Shown: positions 1 through 7,702, counted from the stretch's first letter. The stretch: 34,545 nt of DNA from Candidatus Poribacteria bacterium (GCA_022822275.1 JAJEBZ010000105.1:1-34545), one strand, 5' to 3'. Notes: generated by a model not told the origin, from the letters alone. A program made the numbers and translations.

Positions 1-130
1 CGGTAGGTTGTTCTGGGGTAATGATCTCCAGCACTGTGATGTCCGTTGCTTCAAATCCGAAGCAGAGGTGGACAAAGTCTTGAGGATTTGTTTCAATCTG
101 TTTCTTAGAGGCAGTGTCAAAACTTGCCAT
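1..130 (-). CDS. N-terminal fragment of an unknown ORF, possibly a YhgA/Rpn-like PD-(D/E)XK protein
   Basis: The first 43 codons of a leftward gene are present; the rest lies beyond the window edge. The ATG at 130 is preceded at good spacing by AAGGAG. The peptide begins MASFDTASKKQIETNPQDF and continues with a segment ending EIITPEQPT. An N-terminus of the type 'xYDTxxKxLIExNPxDF...' followed by 'ExxxTEQPT' recalls the Rpn/YhgA-like (DUF4351-associated) recombination-promoting nuclease family, but no catalytic residue is visible in this fragment, so the family is a guess. The reading frame and start are well supported by the ribosome site. Confidence 0.55.
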   Translation of the reverse strand, partial: MASFDTASKKQIETNPQDFVHLCFGFEATDITVLEIITPEQPT

Positions 131-268
131 TTCGCTCCTTATTGAATTTGGACAGTAAACTTTTGAGTTTTTGATATGTTTATAACTTTATTAAACGGAA
201 AATGATGTGAGACTTCAAATTTTACTGATGGCTTTAATAAAATCTATTGAATATATCCTCATAGATAT

Positions 269-298
269 ATTATATCATAAATACGAATAAAACTACAA
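269..298 (-). promoter_or_regulatory. possible sigma70 promoter for the leftward gene starting at 130
   Basis: On the minus strand TTGTAG (298-293) and TATAAT (274-269) are separated by 18 nt. The site lies just beyond the end of the isomerase gene and would give a leader of about 130 nt to the ATG at 130. The -10 is perfect and the -35 is poor. The rest of 131-301 is AT-rich and shows no gene. Confidence 0.35.
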
Positions 299-301
299 TT
301 A

Positions 302-1117
302 TCAGAAATTGTCTATTACAGCCTGCATCTTTTCCAACCCAATCCGCGCAACTTCTGCGGGGTCTTCCTCCCAATAACTCGGATTGAACAACTCCAACGA
401 GATAACACCCGAATAATTTGCGTCTTTCAAAATAGAGATCATCCGTTTCAGGTCAAGAATACCATCACCCGGGTAAACCCGATCTGCATCTGTCTGTTCT
501 GCACGTGCGGGTTTTGCAGGTGCATCGTTGAAGTGGAACACAGCAATTTTTTCGCCAGGGATGCCCTCCATATCTGCTATTTCTCCGCCACCCCGATAAA
601 TATGGAACGGGTCAAGCACAATGGTACTATCTGGATGATCAGCAACCTGCATAACTTCCCATGCATGTTTCACCTGATTAACACCATCGACAAACCCGAG
701 GAATTCCATAGCAGGTTTAACACCGAACTCACGACCTAATTCAAGCAGTTTCCGGTAGTTTTCACCACCTAATTGTAGGTCTGCAACTTCGCGCGGCGGA
801 CTTGAGATTATATAGGTCGAACCGACTGCTGCGGCTTGTGCCATCCGTTTTTTGGCATCCTCCAATACACTTTGAAGATCAGAACCAGTAGCATTAAGCC
901 ATCCGTGCAAGGCAATAACGGTAGACACTGAAAGCCCATGAGCATCTAACGCCTTTTTCACATCAGACAGTGATCCCCCCTGTTCCTCATATTCAGACAG
1001 ATCGTTATTCCACAACTCAATCGCTGTATAACCTGTCTCTCCGGCAATCCGAATCTTATCCATCAAAGTGGCAGGACGGATCGTGCTTGTATTCAACCCA
1101 AACTGAAATTGTCCCAT
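302..1117 (-). CDS. sugar phosphate isomerase/epimerase (xylose isomerase-like TIM barrel)
   Basis: This 271-residue protein has the AP_endonuc_2/xylose-isomerase-like TIM-barrel pattern, with strand-end acidic and His residues typical of the divalent-metal site: ELWNND near the N-terminus, MEFLGF in the middle, LDPFHIYRGG, FHFNDAP and SLELFNPSYW near the C-terminus. The family interconverts or dehydrates sugars, inositol derivatives or hydroxypyruvate; the substrate cannot be read from sequence. The start at 1117 follows AAGGAG, and that ribosome site overlaps the TAA stop of the next gene upstream (9-nt gap), so the two are probably translationally coupled. It is followed downstream by 170 nt of gene-free sequence. 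Confidence 0.85.
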   Translation of the reverse strand: MGQFQFGLNTSTIRPATLMDKIRIAGETGYTAIELWNNDLSEYEEQGGSLSDVKKALDAHGLSVSTVIALHGWLNATGSDLQSVLEDAKKRMAQAAAVGSTYIISSPPREVADLQLGGENYRKLLELGREFGVKPAMEFLGFVDGVNQVKHAWEVMQVADHPDSTIVLDPFHIYRGGGEIADMEGIPGEKIAVFHFNDAPAKPARAEQTDADRVYPGDGILDLKRMISILKDANYSGVISLELFNPSYWEEDPAEVARIGLEKMQAVIDNF

Positions 1118-1126
1118 GCTATCTCC

Positions 1127-1927
1127 TTATTTATTCATCAAACTTCTAATAAATCGCACATCAACACGCGCAAGATCAACCACACTGTCCACAGGTTCAC
1201 CGCTATATTCACTATGAAAACTGACAGGTCCTGAAAATTCCATCGTCTTGAGTGTGTCAAGTGTTGTCTCCCAATCCACAAATCCTTTCCCCATACGTAC
1301 AACCTTACCACCCTTCATTCCAGGCGAACGCGCAAGGTCTTTGAACGCAATCACGGCAAGGTGTGAGCTGACAATATCAAGTGCCATATTTATCGGTTCG
1401 CCAACGATTGACAGGTGTCCCGTGTCTGAAAAAACACCAACATGTCGTGGGTCAAATCCCTTCACAAGGTTCATCACTGCACAGGAGTTCAACCCCATTG
1501 ATGTCCCAGAATGATTATGGAGGCAAGTTCTCGGTCCGTGTTTCTCAGAAAGGTTAGCAAAGCCGTCAAGTTGCTTCCGTATCGTATCCACCTGAGCCCA
1601 ATAACCGCCATTATTTGCATGCCAATGCCAATATCCCAGTTTAATATTTTCAACACCTGCTTCACCCGCAGCTGAATAAACACGCAATGCATCATCGCTG
1701 GAAGGATCTAAAAAATCTCCAGGTGTTGTCACAAGCGGAACAGACAACCCTGCATCTGCAAACTGTTTCGCTGCAGCAGGTAGTTGTTTCACAGCATTCT
1801 CAGGATTCACAGGATAACCCGGACGAACACAAAGGTCAGCACCTTCCACCCCAACCGATTGTAACGCATCAATGATTTCTGGTATTTCCAACCCCTGTAA
1901 GTGTTTTGTAAACATTATAAATTTCAT
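1127..1927 (-). CDS. sugar phosphate isomerase/epimerase, second TIM-barrel paralogue
   Basis: This 266-residue protein belongs to the same broad TIM-barrel superfamily as its downstream neighbour but is clearly divergent. It begins MKFIMFTKHLQGLEIPEI and carries HNHSGTSMG, VFSDTGHLS, AFKDLARSPG and SFHSEYSGE, the series of His/Asp/Glu segments that builds the metal site. The tandem arrangement with the 302-1117 gene and the mandelate-racemase-family gene upstream suggests a pathway for a sugar acid or polyol. About 110 nt separate it from that upstream gene, and the gap holds an imperfect hairpin repeat, so co-transcription is likely but not certain. Confidence 0.85.
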   Translation of the reverse strand: MKFIMFTKHLQGLEIPEIIDALQSVGVEGADLCVRPGYPVNPENAVKQLPAAAKQFADAGLSVPLVTTPGDFLDPSSDDALRVYSAAGEAGVENIKLGYWHWHANNGGYWAQVDTIRKQLDGFANLSEKHGPRTCLHNHSGTSMGLNSCAVMNLVKGFDPRHVGVFSDTGHLSIVGEPINMALDIVSSHLAVIAFKDLARSPGMKGGKVVRMGKGFVDWETTLDTLKTMEFSGPVSFHSEYSGEPVDSVVDLARVDVRFIRSLMNK

Positions 1928-1954
1928 AATAGTTATTAGTAATCCGTTTTCAGT

Positions 1955-2035
1955 TGTTAGTTATCAGTTGTCAGCCATTAGTCATCAGTTATCAGCAGCC
2001 AGTTGATAACTGACAACTAATGACTGATGACTATA
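1955..2035. repeat. imperfect inverted repeat built from CAGTTATCAG-like units
   Basis: The gap between two leftward genes is filled by repeats of AGTTATCAGTTGTCAG / AGTCATCAGTTATCAG type. Positions 1976-1995 pair with 2003-2022 (17 of 20) around a 7-nt loop, and pairing can continue weakly outwards. There is no T-run on the minus strand, so it is more likely a REP-like intergenic repeat or mRNA stabiliser than an intrinsic terminator. Confidence 0.6.
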
Positions 2036-2037
2036 TC

Positions 2038-3141
2038 TTACCAATCCACTACAGAACCATCATCTGGATGGAACGACCTTGGATTTTGCCAATCGTGATC
2101 AATCTTATCTTCAAGTGCTTCTTCATCAAGTTCAATCCCTAACCCTGGACCGGTAGGTAATTCAACAAAACCATCTTTGAATACAAACGGATTCTTCAGA
2201 TAACCCTCACCCAAAGTTGTATGTTCCTGCATCACAAAGTTTGGAATAGAAGCATCCAACTGAATGCATGCAGCTAACGAAATCGGACCTAACGGATTGT
2301 GCGGAGCAATACCACCATAGTAAGCCTCTGCCATACCCGCAATGATACGCACTTCATTGATTCCACCAGCATGACACAAATCTGGTTGTAGAATAGATGC
2401 AGCCTGTTTCTCCAAAATCTCACGGAAACCCCATTTCGTAAAAATCCGTTCCCCTGTCGCAATCGGCAAATGCGTACTACGTGCGATCTCAGCAAGTGTA
2501 TCCACATTTTGACACTGAACCGGTTCCTCAACGAACATCGGTTGATACGGTTCCAATGCCTTAATCAACACCTTTGCTGTCTGCGGACTAATTGCTCCAT
2601 GAAAATCAATTGCCAAATCTACCTCCGGTCCTGCTGCTTCACGCAAGGCGGCAAAGTGTTCCACTGCCCTATCAATAAATGCCATGTTTTCAATGATACG
2701 CGCAGGTCTACCCCCTGCAACCCCAGTCTTAAATGCCGTGAATCCTTTGTCAATCCACTCCCGAATACCTTTAGGATCACCTCCGCCTTTGTACAACCGA
2801 ATACGATCACGAGTCGGTCCCCCGAAAAGTTGGTAAACAGGAACACCCAATGATTTCCCTGCTAAATCCCACAATGCCTGTTCAACACCGCTCAAAGCAC
2901 TCGTAAGGATTGGACCACCACGGTAAAATGCATGCCGATACATCGCCTGCCAATGATGCACCACACGTCTCGGATCCTCTCCAATGAGGTATGAAGCAAG
3001 TTCATCAACAGCTTGTGCACACGTCTTTGCACGTCCCTCTAATATCGGTTCACCCAACCCTACCAGACCTTCATCCGTGTGGATTTTCAAAAAAAGCCAA
3101 CGCGGTTTTACAAGAAATGTCTCTAACTTCGTGATTTTCAT
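2038..3141 (-). CDS. mandelate racemase/muconate lactonizing enzyme family protein, galactonate dehydratase-like
   Basis: This enolase-superfamily enzyme (367 aa from the chosen start) probably dehydrates a sugar acid. An N-terminal capping domain (MKITKLETFLVKPRW, GLGEPILEGRA) is followed by the barrel with LAIDFHG (Asp and His of DxH), FVEEP and ATGERIF (second and third metal acids), LQPDLCHAGGI, and IAPHNPLGPI, whose His is the usual general acid/base in D-galactonate/rhamnonate dehydratase-like members. An in-frame TTG at 3159 would add six residues, but the ATG at 3141 has AAAGGA at proper spacing, so I take that start. It is probably in one unit with the two isomerase genes downstream. 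Exact substrate is unknown. Confidence 0.88.
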   Translation of the reverse strand: MKITKLETFLVKPRWLFLKIHTDEGLVGLGEPILEGRAKTCAQAVDELASYLIGEDPRRVVHHWQAMYRHAFYRGGPILTSALSGVEQALWDLAGKSLGVPVYQLFGGPTRDRIRLYKGGGDPKGIREWIDKGFTAFKTGVAGGRPARIIENMAFIDRAVEHFAALREAAGPEVDLAIDFHGAISPQTAKVLIKALEPYQPMFVEEPVQCQNVDTLAEIARSTHLPIATGERIFTKWGFREILEKQAASILQPDLCHAGGINEVRIIAGMAEAYYGGIAPHNPLGPISLAACIQLDASIPNFVMQEHTTLGEGYLKNPFVFKDGFVELPTGPGLGIELDEEALEDKIDHDWQNPRSFHPDDGSVVDW

Positions 3142-3227
3142 ACAAATTTCCTTTAGCAACTAACATACCTACGATCTGATTTATACTACCATTACACACA
3201 TATTCTGTCAATCAAATTGTCATAGTG

Positions 3228-3465
3228 GGGTGTGTAAAGTTTTTGTCACTATAAGTGTCAATTTAGGAATTTCATATTTCCTTGTGTGTACGGAATCGCG
3301 GATTACGCGGATTACACGGATTGCGCGGAGAAGACACCAGCCTGAAATCGTAATGGTAGCGGATAAGTGTTATCTCAGCAATGCGATTAGAGGCAGAAGT
3401 CTTCTCCGCGTCTTCCGCGTAATCCGCGATTCTGACAAAAAGGGTGCCAAAAACTTTACACATCC
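3228..3465. mobile_element. MITE copy 1, with 22-bp terminal and 18-bp subterminal inverted repeats
   Basis: The left end GGGTGTGTAAAGTTTTTG... (3228-3249) matches the reverse complement of 3444-3465 at 20 of 22 positions. A subterminal inverted repeat is perfect over 18 bp (3293-3310 with 3415-3432; GAATCGCGGATTACGCGG). GTCATAG occurs at 3219-3225 and again at 3466-3472, consistent with a 7-9 bp target duplication. No transposase is encoded; small open frames inside it are palindrome by-products. Copies 2 and 3 are at 4479 and 5194. Confidence 0.85.
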
Positions 3466-3472
3466 GTCATAG

Positions 3473-3494
3473 GGGGTGTGTAAAATTTTTGGCA
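3473..3494. repeat. solo MITE terminus next to copy 1
   Basis: GGGGTGTGTAAAATTTTTGG immediately follows the right-hand GTCATAG duplication of copy 1. It is the same terminal sequence in the left-end orientation, without an interior or partner end. It may be a remnant of an older element beside which copy 1 inserted. Confidence 0.6.
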
Positions 3495-3518
3495 TTAACC
3501 GTTTTTTTCTTCTGTACG

Positions 3519-3570
3519 ACAAAAAACAGCAGCATAAGACAATGAACCTTCATTCTCCTATACTGCTGTT
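3519..3570 (-). terminator. Rho-independent terminator of the ferredoxin-NADP reductase gene
   Basis: Read on the minus strand, a 12-bp stem (3570-3559 with 3536-3525; AACAGCAGTATA against TATGCTGCTGTT, one mismatch allowing G-U) closes a loop of about 22 nt and runs directly into TTTTTT. It lies 45 nt beyond the TAA of the reductase gene at 3615, a natural place for an intrinsic terminator. Confidence 0.7.
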
Positions 3571-3614
3571 ACAACAGAATCTAACCTAATTTGTATTTTA
3601 TCTTACTTTGCACA

Positions 3615-4385
3615 CTACTCCTTAATTACAAAGAACTTCTCCTCCTTGATTTGTTCTTCTGGGAAGCGCGCACGCGCCCAAATCGCCTTTGAATTCTCAA
3701 TCATCTGCGGATGTCCGCACGCATACACAACGGAATTTGTATGATCAAAACCCATCTGATCCCCATATTTCCGTATAACATCCTCAGCACGACCACTTTC
3801 GCCATCCCAGTCAGTATCTTCCCACGGACGACTCACCGTCGGAACAAACGAAAACCATTCCTCTTGTGCAGCAAGCTCATTCAGCTCATCCATATAATAC
3901 CCAAGTTCCCAAGAACGACTCGCACCAACAATCACAAGAATCTGATGCGGACTTGATTTTCCCTGCTCCTGTTCAATCTTCTGTGTCCGAACAATACTAA
4001 TATAAGGTGCAGCTCCAGTTACCGTCCCTGCCATAACATGACGTGTCATGCCACTTTCAGTATCCATAACAAACTTACCTACGAGACGGTCTCTGATGAA
4101 TACCTTATCACCGAGCTTCAATTCCCAAAACAGGGGCGTTGTCGCACCCTCAGGCACCAACTCCACAAAAACCTCCATAAATGGTTCGTGTGGAGATGAA
4201 ACAATAGAATAGGGACGTTGCACTATCTTCTCATCAACTTCAAATCCAATCGTAGCATATTGTCCAGGAATGAAAGGGAGTTGTTGGTCAGTCTTGAATT
4301 TAAAAGCAGCTAAATCTTCCGAAAAATCTTCACGTTCAATCAGTTCACCCATACAGTAGCGCGATCTGGAGCTTCTTCTTTGCAT
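3615..4385 (-). CDS. ferredoxin/flavodoxin-NADP(+) reductase (FAD/NAD-binding oxidoreductase)
   Basis: A 256-residue flavoprotein of the plant-type FNR superfamily, bacterial Fpr-like. It shows the FAD motif QRPYSIVSS, the nucleotide-binding GTVTGAAPYISIVR (usual form GTGTGxAPF), VIVGASRSWELGY, and the NADP-side VYACGHPQMIENSK. The C-terminus ends EKFFVIKE, like the aromatic-containing tails of subclass I bacterial FNRs. It would shuttle electrons between NADPH and ferredoxin or flavodoxin in the cytoplasm. The start at 4385 has AAGGA eight bases upstream. The gene stands alone between two MITE insertions and has its own terminator. The Val in place of the second Gly of the GTGTG motif is a small deviation. 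Confidence 0.87.
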   Translation of the reverse strand: MQRRSSRSRYCMGELIEREDFSEDLAAFKFKTDQQLPFIPGQYATIGFEVDEKIVQRPYSIVSSPHEPFMEVFVELVPEGATTPLFWELKLGDKVFIRDRLVGKFVMDTESGMTRHVMAGTVTGAAPYISIVRTQKIEQEQGKSSPHQILVIVGASRSWELGYYMDELNELAAQEEWFSFVPTVSRPWEDTDWDGESGRAEDVIRKYGDQMGFDHTNSVVYACGHPQMIENSKAIWARARFPEEQIKEEKFFVIKE

Positions 4386-4478
4386 AATCTATTCCTTAAT
4401 AATTTTAGTTTGTGGTATTTATCTACCTCCCATATATTATACTTAAAACACTATTCTTTATCAAATATTTTTTCTCAG

Positions 4479-4706
4479 GGGTGTGTAAAGTTTTTGTCAC
4501 TGTAAGTGTCAATTTATGAATTTCATATTTCTTTTGTGTGCGGAATCACGGATTACGCGGATAAGATACCAGCCTGAGATCGTCCGGCAGCAGATAAGCG
4601 TTCTCTAAGCAATACGATTAGATGCAGAGGTCTTCTCCGCGTCTTCCGTGAAATCCGCGAAATCCGTGATTCCGGACACAAAGGGTGACAAAAACTTTAC
4701 ACACCC
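4479..4706. mobile_element. MITE copy 2, perfect 22-bp TIRs and 8-bp target duplication
   Basis: Positions 4479-4500 (GGGTGTGTAAAGTTTTTGTC...) are the exact reverse complement of 4685-4706. TTTCTCAG flanks the element on both sides (4471-4478 and 4707-4714), a clean 8-bp target-site duplication. The interior resembles copy 1, with GGATTACGCGGATAAGATACC and CTTCTCCGCGTCTTCCGTG-like blocks. No coding capacity. The intact ends and duplication suggest recent movement by a transposase acting in trans. Confidence 0.9.
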
Positions 4707-4715
4707 TTTCTCAGT

Positions 4716-4731
4716 AGGGGTGTAAAGTCTT
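4716..4731. repeat. solo MITE terminus next to copy 2
   Basis: AGGGGTGTAAAGTCTT follows the right target duplication of copy 2 by one base. It matches the first bases of the element end and then diverges, as the solo end beside copy 1 does. The remainder of the 4.4-5.5 kb gap (about 4735-5050) is AT-rich with no supported gene. Confidence 0.45.
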
Positions 4732-5052
4732 ACTGGAATTTTGCAATAAATCTAAATACACATTAAACTTATTGGAAATCCCAATAACTAAACACAAAGA
4801 ACAATACTATCCTAACACCATCATAATGTATCATATTACTATGAAAACCCAAGCTTCAACATTTCAATAAAATGAACCGTCTAATAAGGCTTATCTGTCA
4901 TAGAGAAAAATACCAGAATTCTGTAGACATGAAAACATAACAAAAAATCACACAAAACTTAAAAAATGATAAAAACGCTCAAAAAAATTACGTTTTTGAA
5001 AAAAACTCCTTTCAGACCCGACTACGACTGGATTAAAAGCCAATTTGCAAAT

Positions 5053-5092
5053 CTTACCATGGTATGAAATTTCTTACCACGTGGTAAGAAAT
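5053..5092. promoter_or_regulatory. tandem palindromes, operator-like
   Basis: Positions 5069-5092 form a perfect 24-bp palindrome whose left half is ATTTCTTACCAC. Just upstream, 5055-5064 is a second perfect palindrome, TACCATGGTA, and both share the CTTACCA half-site with dyad centres about 21 bp apart, i.e. two helical turns. This is the geometry of a cooperative repressor site, but no gene starts nearby: the reductase starts 670 nt away and the WD40 gene 400 nt away. Function is unknown. Confidence 0.5.
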
Positions 5093-5193
5093 GGACAATC
5101 AGAACAACCCAAAATTGAATGCATTTATCGGTTAGAAAACACTAAAAACATGTCAAATAAGTTAGTAAAGTTTATGTCCTTTGATGAGTTTAA

Positions 5194-5389
5194 GGAGGGT
5201 GTAAAGTTTTTGGTATTCCTCAGATTATGCGGATGACACGGAGAGAGCGGATAAGACTTACGTAATTGACCGTGTTGCTTAGAAAAAACGCTTATTCTCT
5301 GCAAAAAATCATCATGCAGGTATCTTATCCGCGTAATCTGTGTCCTCTGTGTAATCTGCGATTCTGTCTACCAAAAACTTTACCCTCCA
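5194..5389. mobile_element. MITE copy 3, diverged
   Basis: The left end GGAGGGTGTAAAGTTTTTGG (5194-5213) pairs with the right end CTACCAAAAACTTTACCCTCC, apart from a two-base indel. The subterminal blocks CAGATTATGCGGATGACACG and GCGTAATCTGTGTCCTCTGT are also inverted. It is the same family as copies 1 and 2, with changed interior. I could not find a convincing target duplication, so it is probably older. Confidence 0.75.
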
Positions 5390-5405
5390 TGAAGTGAGTA
5401 AATAC

Positions 5406-5434
5406 TTGTGAACTAAAAAACTCTATGATATACT
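5406..5434 (+). promoter_or_regulatory. promoter for the WD40 gene
   Basis: TTGTGA (5406-5411) and TATACT (5429-5434) are separated by exactly 17 nt and lie about 60 nt ahead of the ATG at 5496, right after the end of MITE copy 3. Spacing and position are typical of a sigma70 promoter. Confidence 0.55.
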
Positions 5435-5495
5435 ATCACACAATTGAAGTGAAACAAAACCTTAGAACCTCAACCACCGATAAAGGATACAATAG

Positions 5496-6199
5496 ATGAA
5501 AAATAGATTATTCAAGATGTTAGGATTGTTCATTGTAATCTTTGTAATTAACACACTGAGTTATGCACAAGACTACACACAATGGCATCTACCGCAAGGC
5601 GCAACATTACGTATCGGCAAAGGTGAAATCAACGATGTGACTTTTACACCAGACGGTGAAAAATTAGCAATCGCATCAGACATCGGAGTCTGGATATACA
5701 ACGCACATACAGGAACTGAGATTTCATTATTAAAAGTACGTCCACGTGGTGTTCAGACCGCGCATTGTATAACTTTTTCGCCAGACAACAAAACGCTTGC
5801 AATAGGAAATTGGGTGTTGGGGGGTGCAGTCGAATTATGGGATATAGAAAAAGGTGAACTTATCTCTGTACTAAATGAAGATGTAGGCAGTGTGGAGGAA
5901 TTAGTGTTTTCACCTGATGGCAAAACACTTGTCAGCGGCAGTCGAAACGGCACAATCCTCATCTGGAATTTAGAAGAAATGGGTATTGCAAATAGATAAC
6001 TTGAATAACCCCGCAATCAAAACAAACTCAATTGTGGAAAGCAGAAGACCAACGCCAAATCCCATCCGTCACGCTTACTGAGCACAACGGTTGGATTAGA
6101 AACATCGAATTCTCTGCAGATGGTAAAACCTTCGCAAGTGGCAGCGATGATGGCACAATCCTCATCTGGGGTTGGGAAAATATATCACAGCTTCAGTAG
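5496..6199 (+). pseudogene. WD40-repeat secreted protein, broken by frameshift/deletion
   Basis: The gene starts at an ATG with AAAGGA upstream and an N-terminal signal peptide (MKNRLFKMLGLFIVIF...SYAQ). The intact part (167 codons, TAA at 5997-5999) carries three WD40 blades with VTFTPDGEKLAIAS, ITFSPDNKTLAIGN and LVFSPDGKTLVSGSRNG. Beyond the stop, in another frame (about 6011-6199), the blade resumes: QLWKAEDQRQ, IEFSADGKTFASGSDDG and GTILIWGWE before TAG. The last blade before the stop and the orphan blade share the same DNA (GGCACAATCCTCATCTGG), so recombination between blades could have removed the middle and shifted frame. A normal propeller needs six to eight blades. Likely non-functional, although the 167-aa product may still be made. 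Confidence 0.75.
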
Positions 6200-6261
6200 G
6201 TTCACATTTACCATATTGTTGCTGTTACACAGAGAATTAATGTGCTAAAATACAACGTTTT

Positions 6262-7698
6262 TTACATCTCCGCTAACTTCCTCTGTAACCACTTTGTCAT
6301 CGGTGCATAACTCGGATCACAAAACTCAAGCAAATGACCTGGTAGCGGCTGCCCAATTATCGCCTCTACATCGCGCCGCCGTTCCGATACGACTTCAGGG
6401 TGATCACTCGCAACATTGTTCTTTTCTTCAGGGTCATTTCTAACATCAAAGAGTTCATCGCCTCTTTCATCTCTATAGCCAACAGAAGTGCAGAAGTTCC
6501 ACTGATTGTCGCGCACACTCACACGTCCCACAGCGTTGCCAGTGGTGAAACCTGCCCAGCCGTTGATAATCCGTTCGCGGAGAAATGCCTTCTCTTGTGT
6601 CACAAGTTGCCACATATCTTCACCATCAGTCCAATCACACGGAATATCAACAAGGTTAAGCAGTGTTGGCATAATGTCATGGTTCTGTACAAATGCCGAA
6701 ATGTCCTTGTCGTGTGGTCCATTTGGATGTCGTATCATCAAATTTAACTGCGTATTGAATGGATGCAACTTGTTTGCTCCTTTACCAAAACTGCCGTGAT
6801 CTCGCAGCTGCGTACCGTGGTCTGACATCAGCAATACAACCGTCTCATCACGTAAGTCTAATGACTCAATCTTGTCCAGCAACACACCGACCCATTTGTC
6901 AACGAATGTTACTTCACCGAGATAAAGTGCTTCAATTCTGTCAAGTTCCTCGTCAGAAGGTCTTCCACCTTCATTCGCACTGCCACGAGAGATGAAGTCT
7001 TTTCCAGTATAATCAGGAGAATATATATCAGCATAAGATTTTGGCGGATCCCAAGGTTCATGTGGATCGAAACTATCTACCCACAAGAAGAAAGGTCCAA
7101 CGGTATGATTGTCCTGCAACCAATCCGCAGCAGCACGAAACACACGCGCACAACTATAGTCATCTTCCGTTTTCCGATGACGTTGTCCCAACAGATAGTT
7201 CACAAGACCTGCATGCCGTTTCCAATTGATAGGTTCGCGCACATGTTTGCGGAGCGTATCCTCAATCAACCGCGGATCACCGCTCTGCCAATTGTCAGAC
7301 TCCTGACCTCGAATAAAGTCAAAATGTGCAAACCCACGTGAGAAATTCATAGTCGGCTTGAACATGTGGTACGTGTCAGCTATGATAGCAGTAAGGTAAC
7401 CGCGTTCTATAAGCACTTCTGCGATAGTATCCTGTTCTGGTGGTATCTTGTGCCAACCAGCAGCATGATGCCAATGTCCACGACGATCAAAGTTAAACCT
7501 CCACGGAAAGGTCCGCATCCCAGTGAAGTTACCACGACGAACCTGCAGGGTAGGTTGGCACTCACCAAAGGCACGCGTAAAACGCACGCTTTCTGATGCA
7601 AACGCATCAAGGTTCGGTGTTTGCACATGGCTATATTTCTTACCTTCGCCAATTATGTCCGCACGAAATGTGTCTAAACATATACAAATAATATTCAT
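6262..7698 (-). CDS. sulfatase / alkaline phosphatase superfamily hydrolase with variant signature
   Basis: This 478-residue enzyme has the type I sulfatase/arylsulfatase fold. The N-terminal metal segment is IICICLDTFRADI, followed by TPNLDAFASESVRFTRAF, the active-site region CQPTLQVRRGNFTG, VDSFDPHEPWDPP, and the second metal segment LLMSDHGTQLRDHGSFGKG. The formylglycine-type Cys is present, but the canonical C-x-P-S-R is replaced by C-Q-P-T-L with two Arg displaced three to four residues further on. No signal peptide is apparent, so it is probably cytoplasmic. The ATG at 7698 lies only 4 nt after the pyrF stop, with AAAGGAG inside the pyrF end, implying coupled translation. Substrate unknown; Asp/His metal ligands suggest it is still a hydrolase. 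Confidence 0.88.
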   Translation of the reverse strand: MNIICICLDTFRADIIGEGKKYSHVQTPNLDAFASESVRFTRAFGECQPTLQVRRGNFTGMRTFPWRFNFDRRGHWHHAAGWHKIPPEQDTIAEVLIERGYLTAIIADTYHMFKPTMNFSRGFAHFDFIRGQESDNWQSGDPRLIEDTLRKHVREPINWKRHAGLVNYLLGQRHRKTEDDYSCARVFRAAADWLQDNHTVGPFFLWVDSFDPHEPWDPPKSYADIYSPDYTGKDFISRGSANEGGRPSDEELDRIEALYLGEVTFVDKWVGVLLDKIESLDLRDETVVLLMSDHGTQLRDHGSFGKGANKLHPFNTQLNLMIRHPNGPHDKDISAFVQNHDIMPTLLNLVDIPCDWTDGEDMWQLVTQEKAFLRERIINGWAGFTTGNAVGRVSVRDNQWNFCTSVGYRDERGDELFDVRNDPEEKNNVASDHPEVVSERRRDVEAIIGQPLPGHLLEFCDPSYAPMTKWLQRKLAEM

Positions 7699-7702
7699 AA
7701 AG

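Noticed and set aside
1955-2035. Hairpin as an intrinsic terminator for the dehydratase gene
   Set aside because: No T-run follows on the minus strand and the stem consists of short repeated units, more like an intergenic repeat.
3230-3472. Open frames on both strands inside MITE copy 1
   Set aside because: They coincide with the inverted-repeat element, have Arg/Ile-rich compositions created by the palindromes, and lack ribosome sites.
5045-5236. 63-codon rightward frame across the 24-bp palindrome
   Set aside because: It begins at a TTG without ribosome site, runs into MITE copy 3, and resembles no family I know. Possibly a gene remnant, but not supportable.
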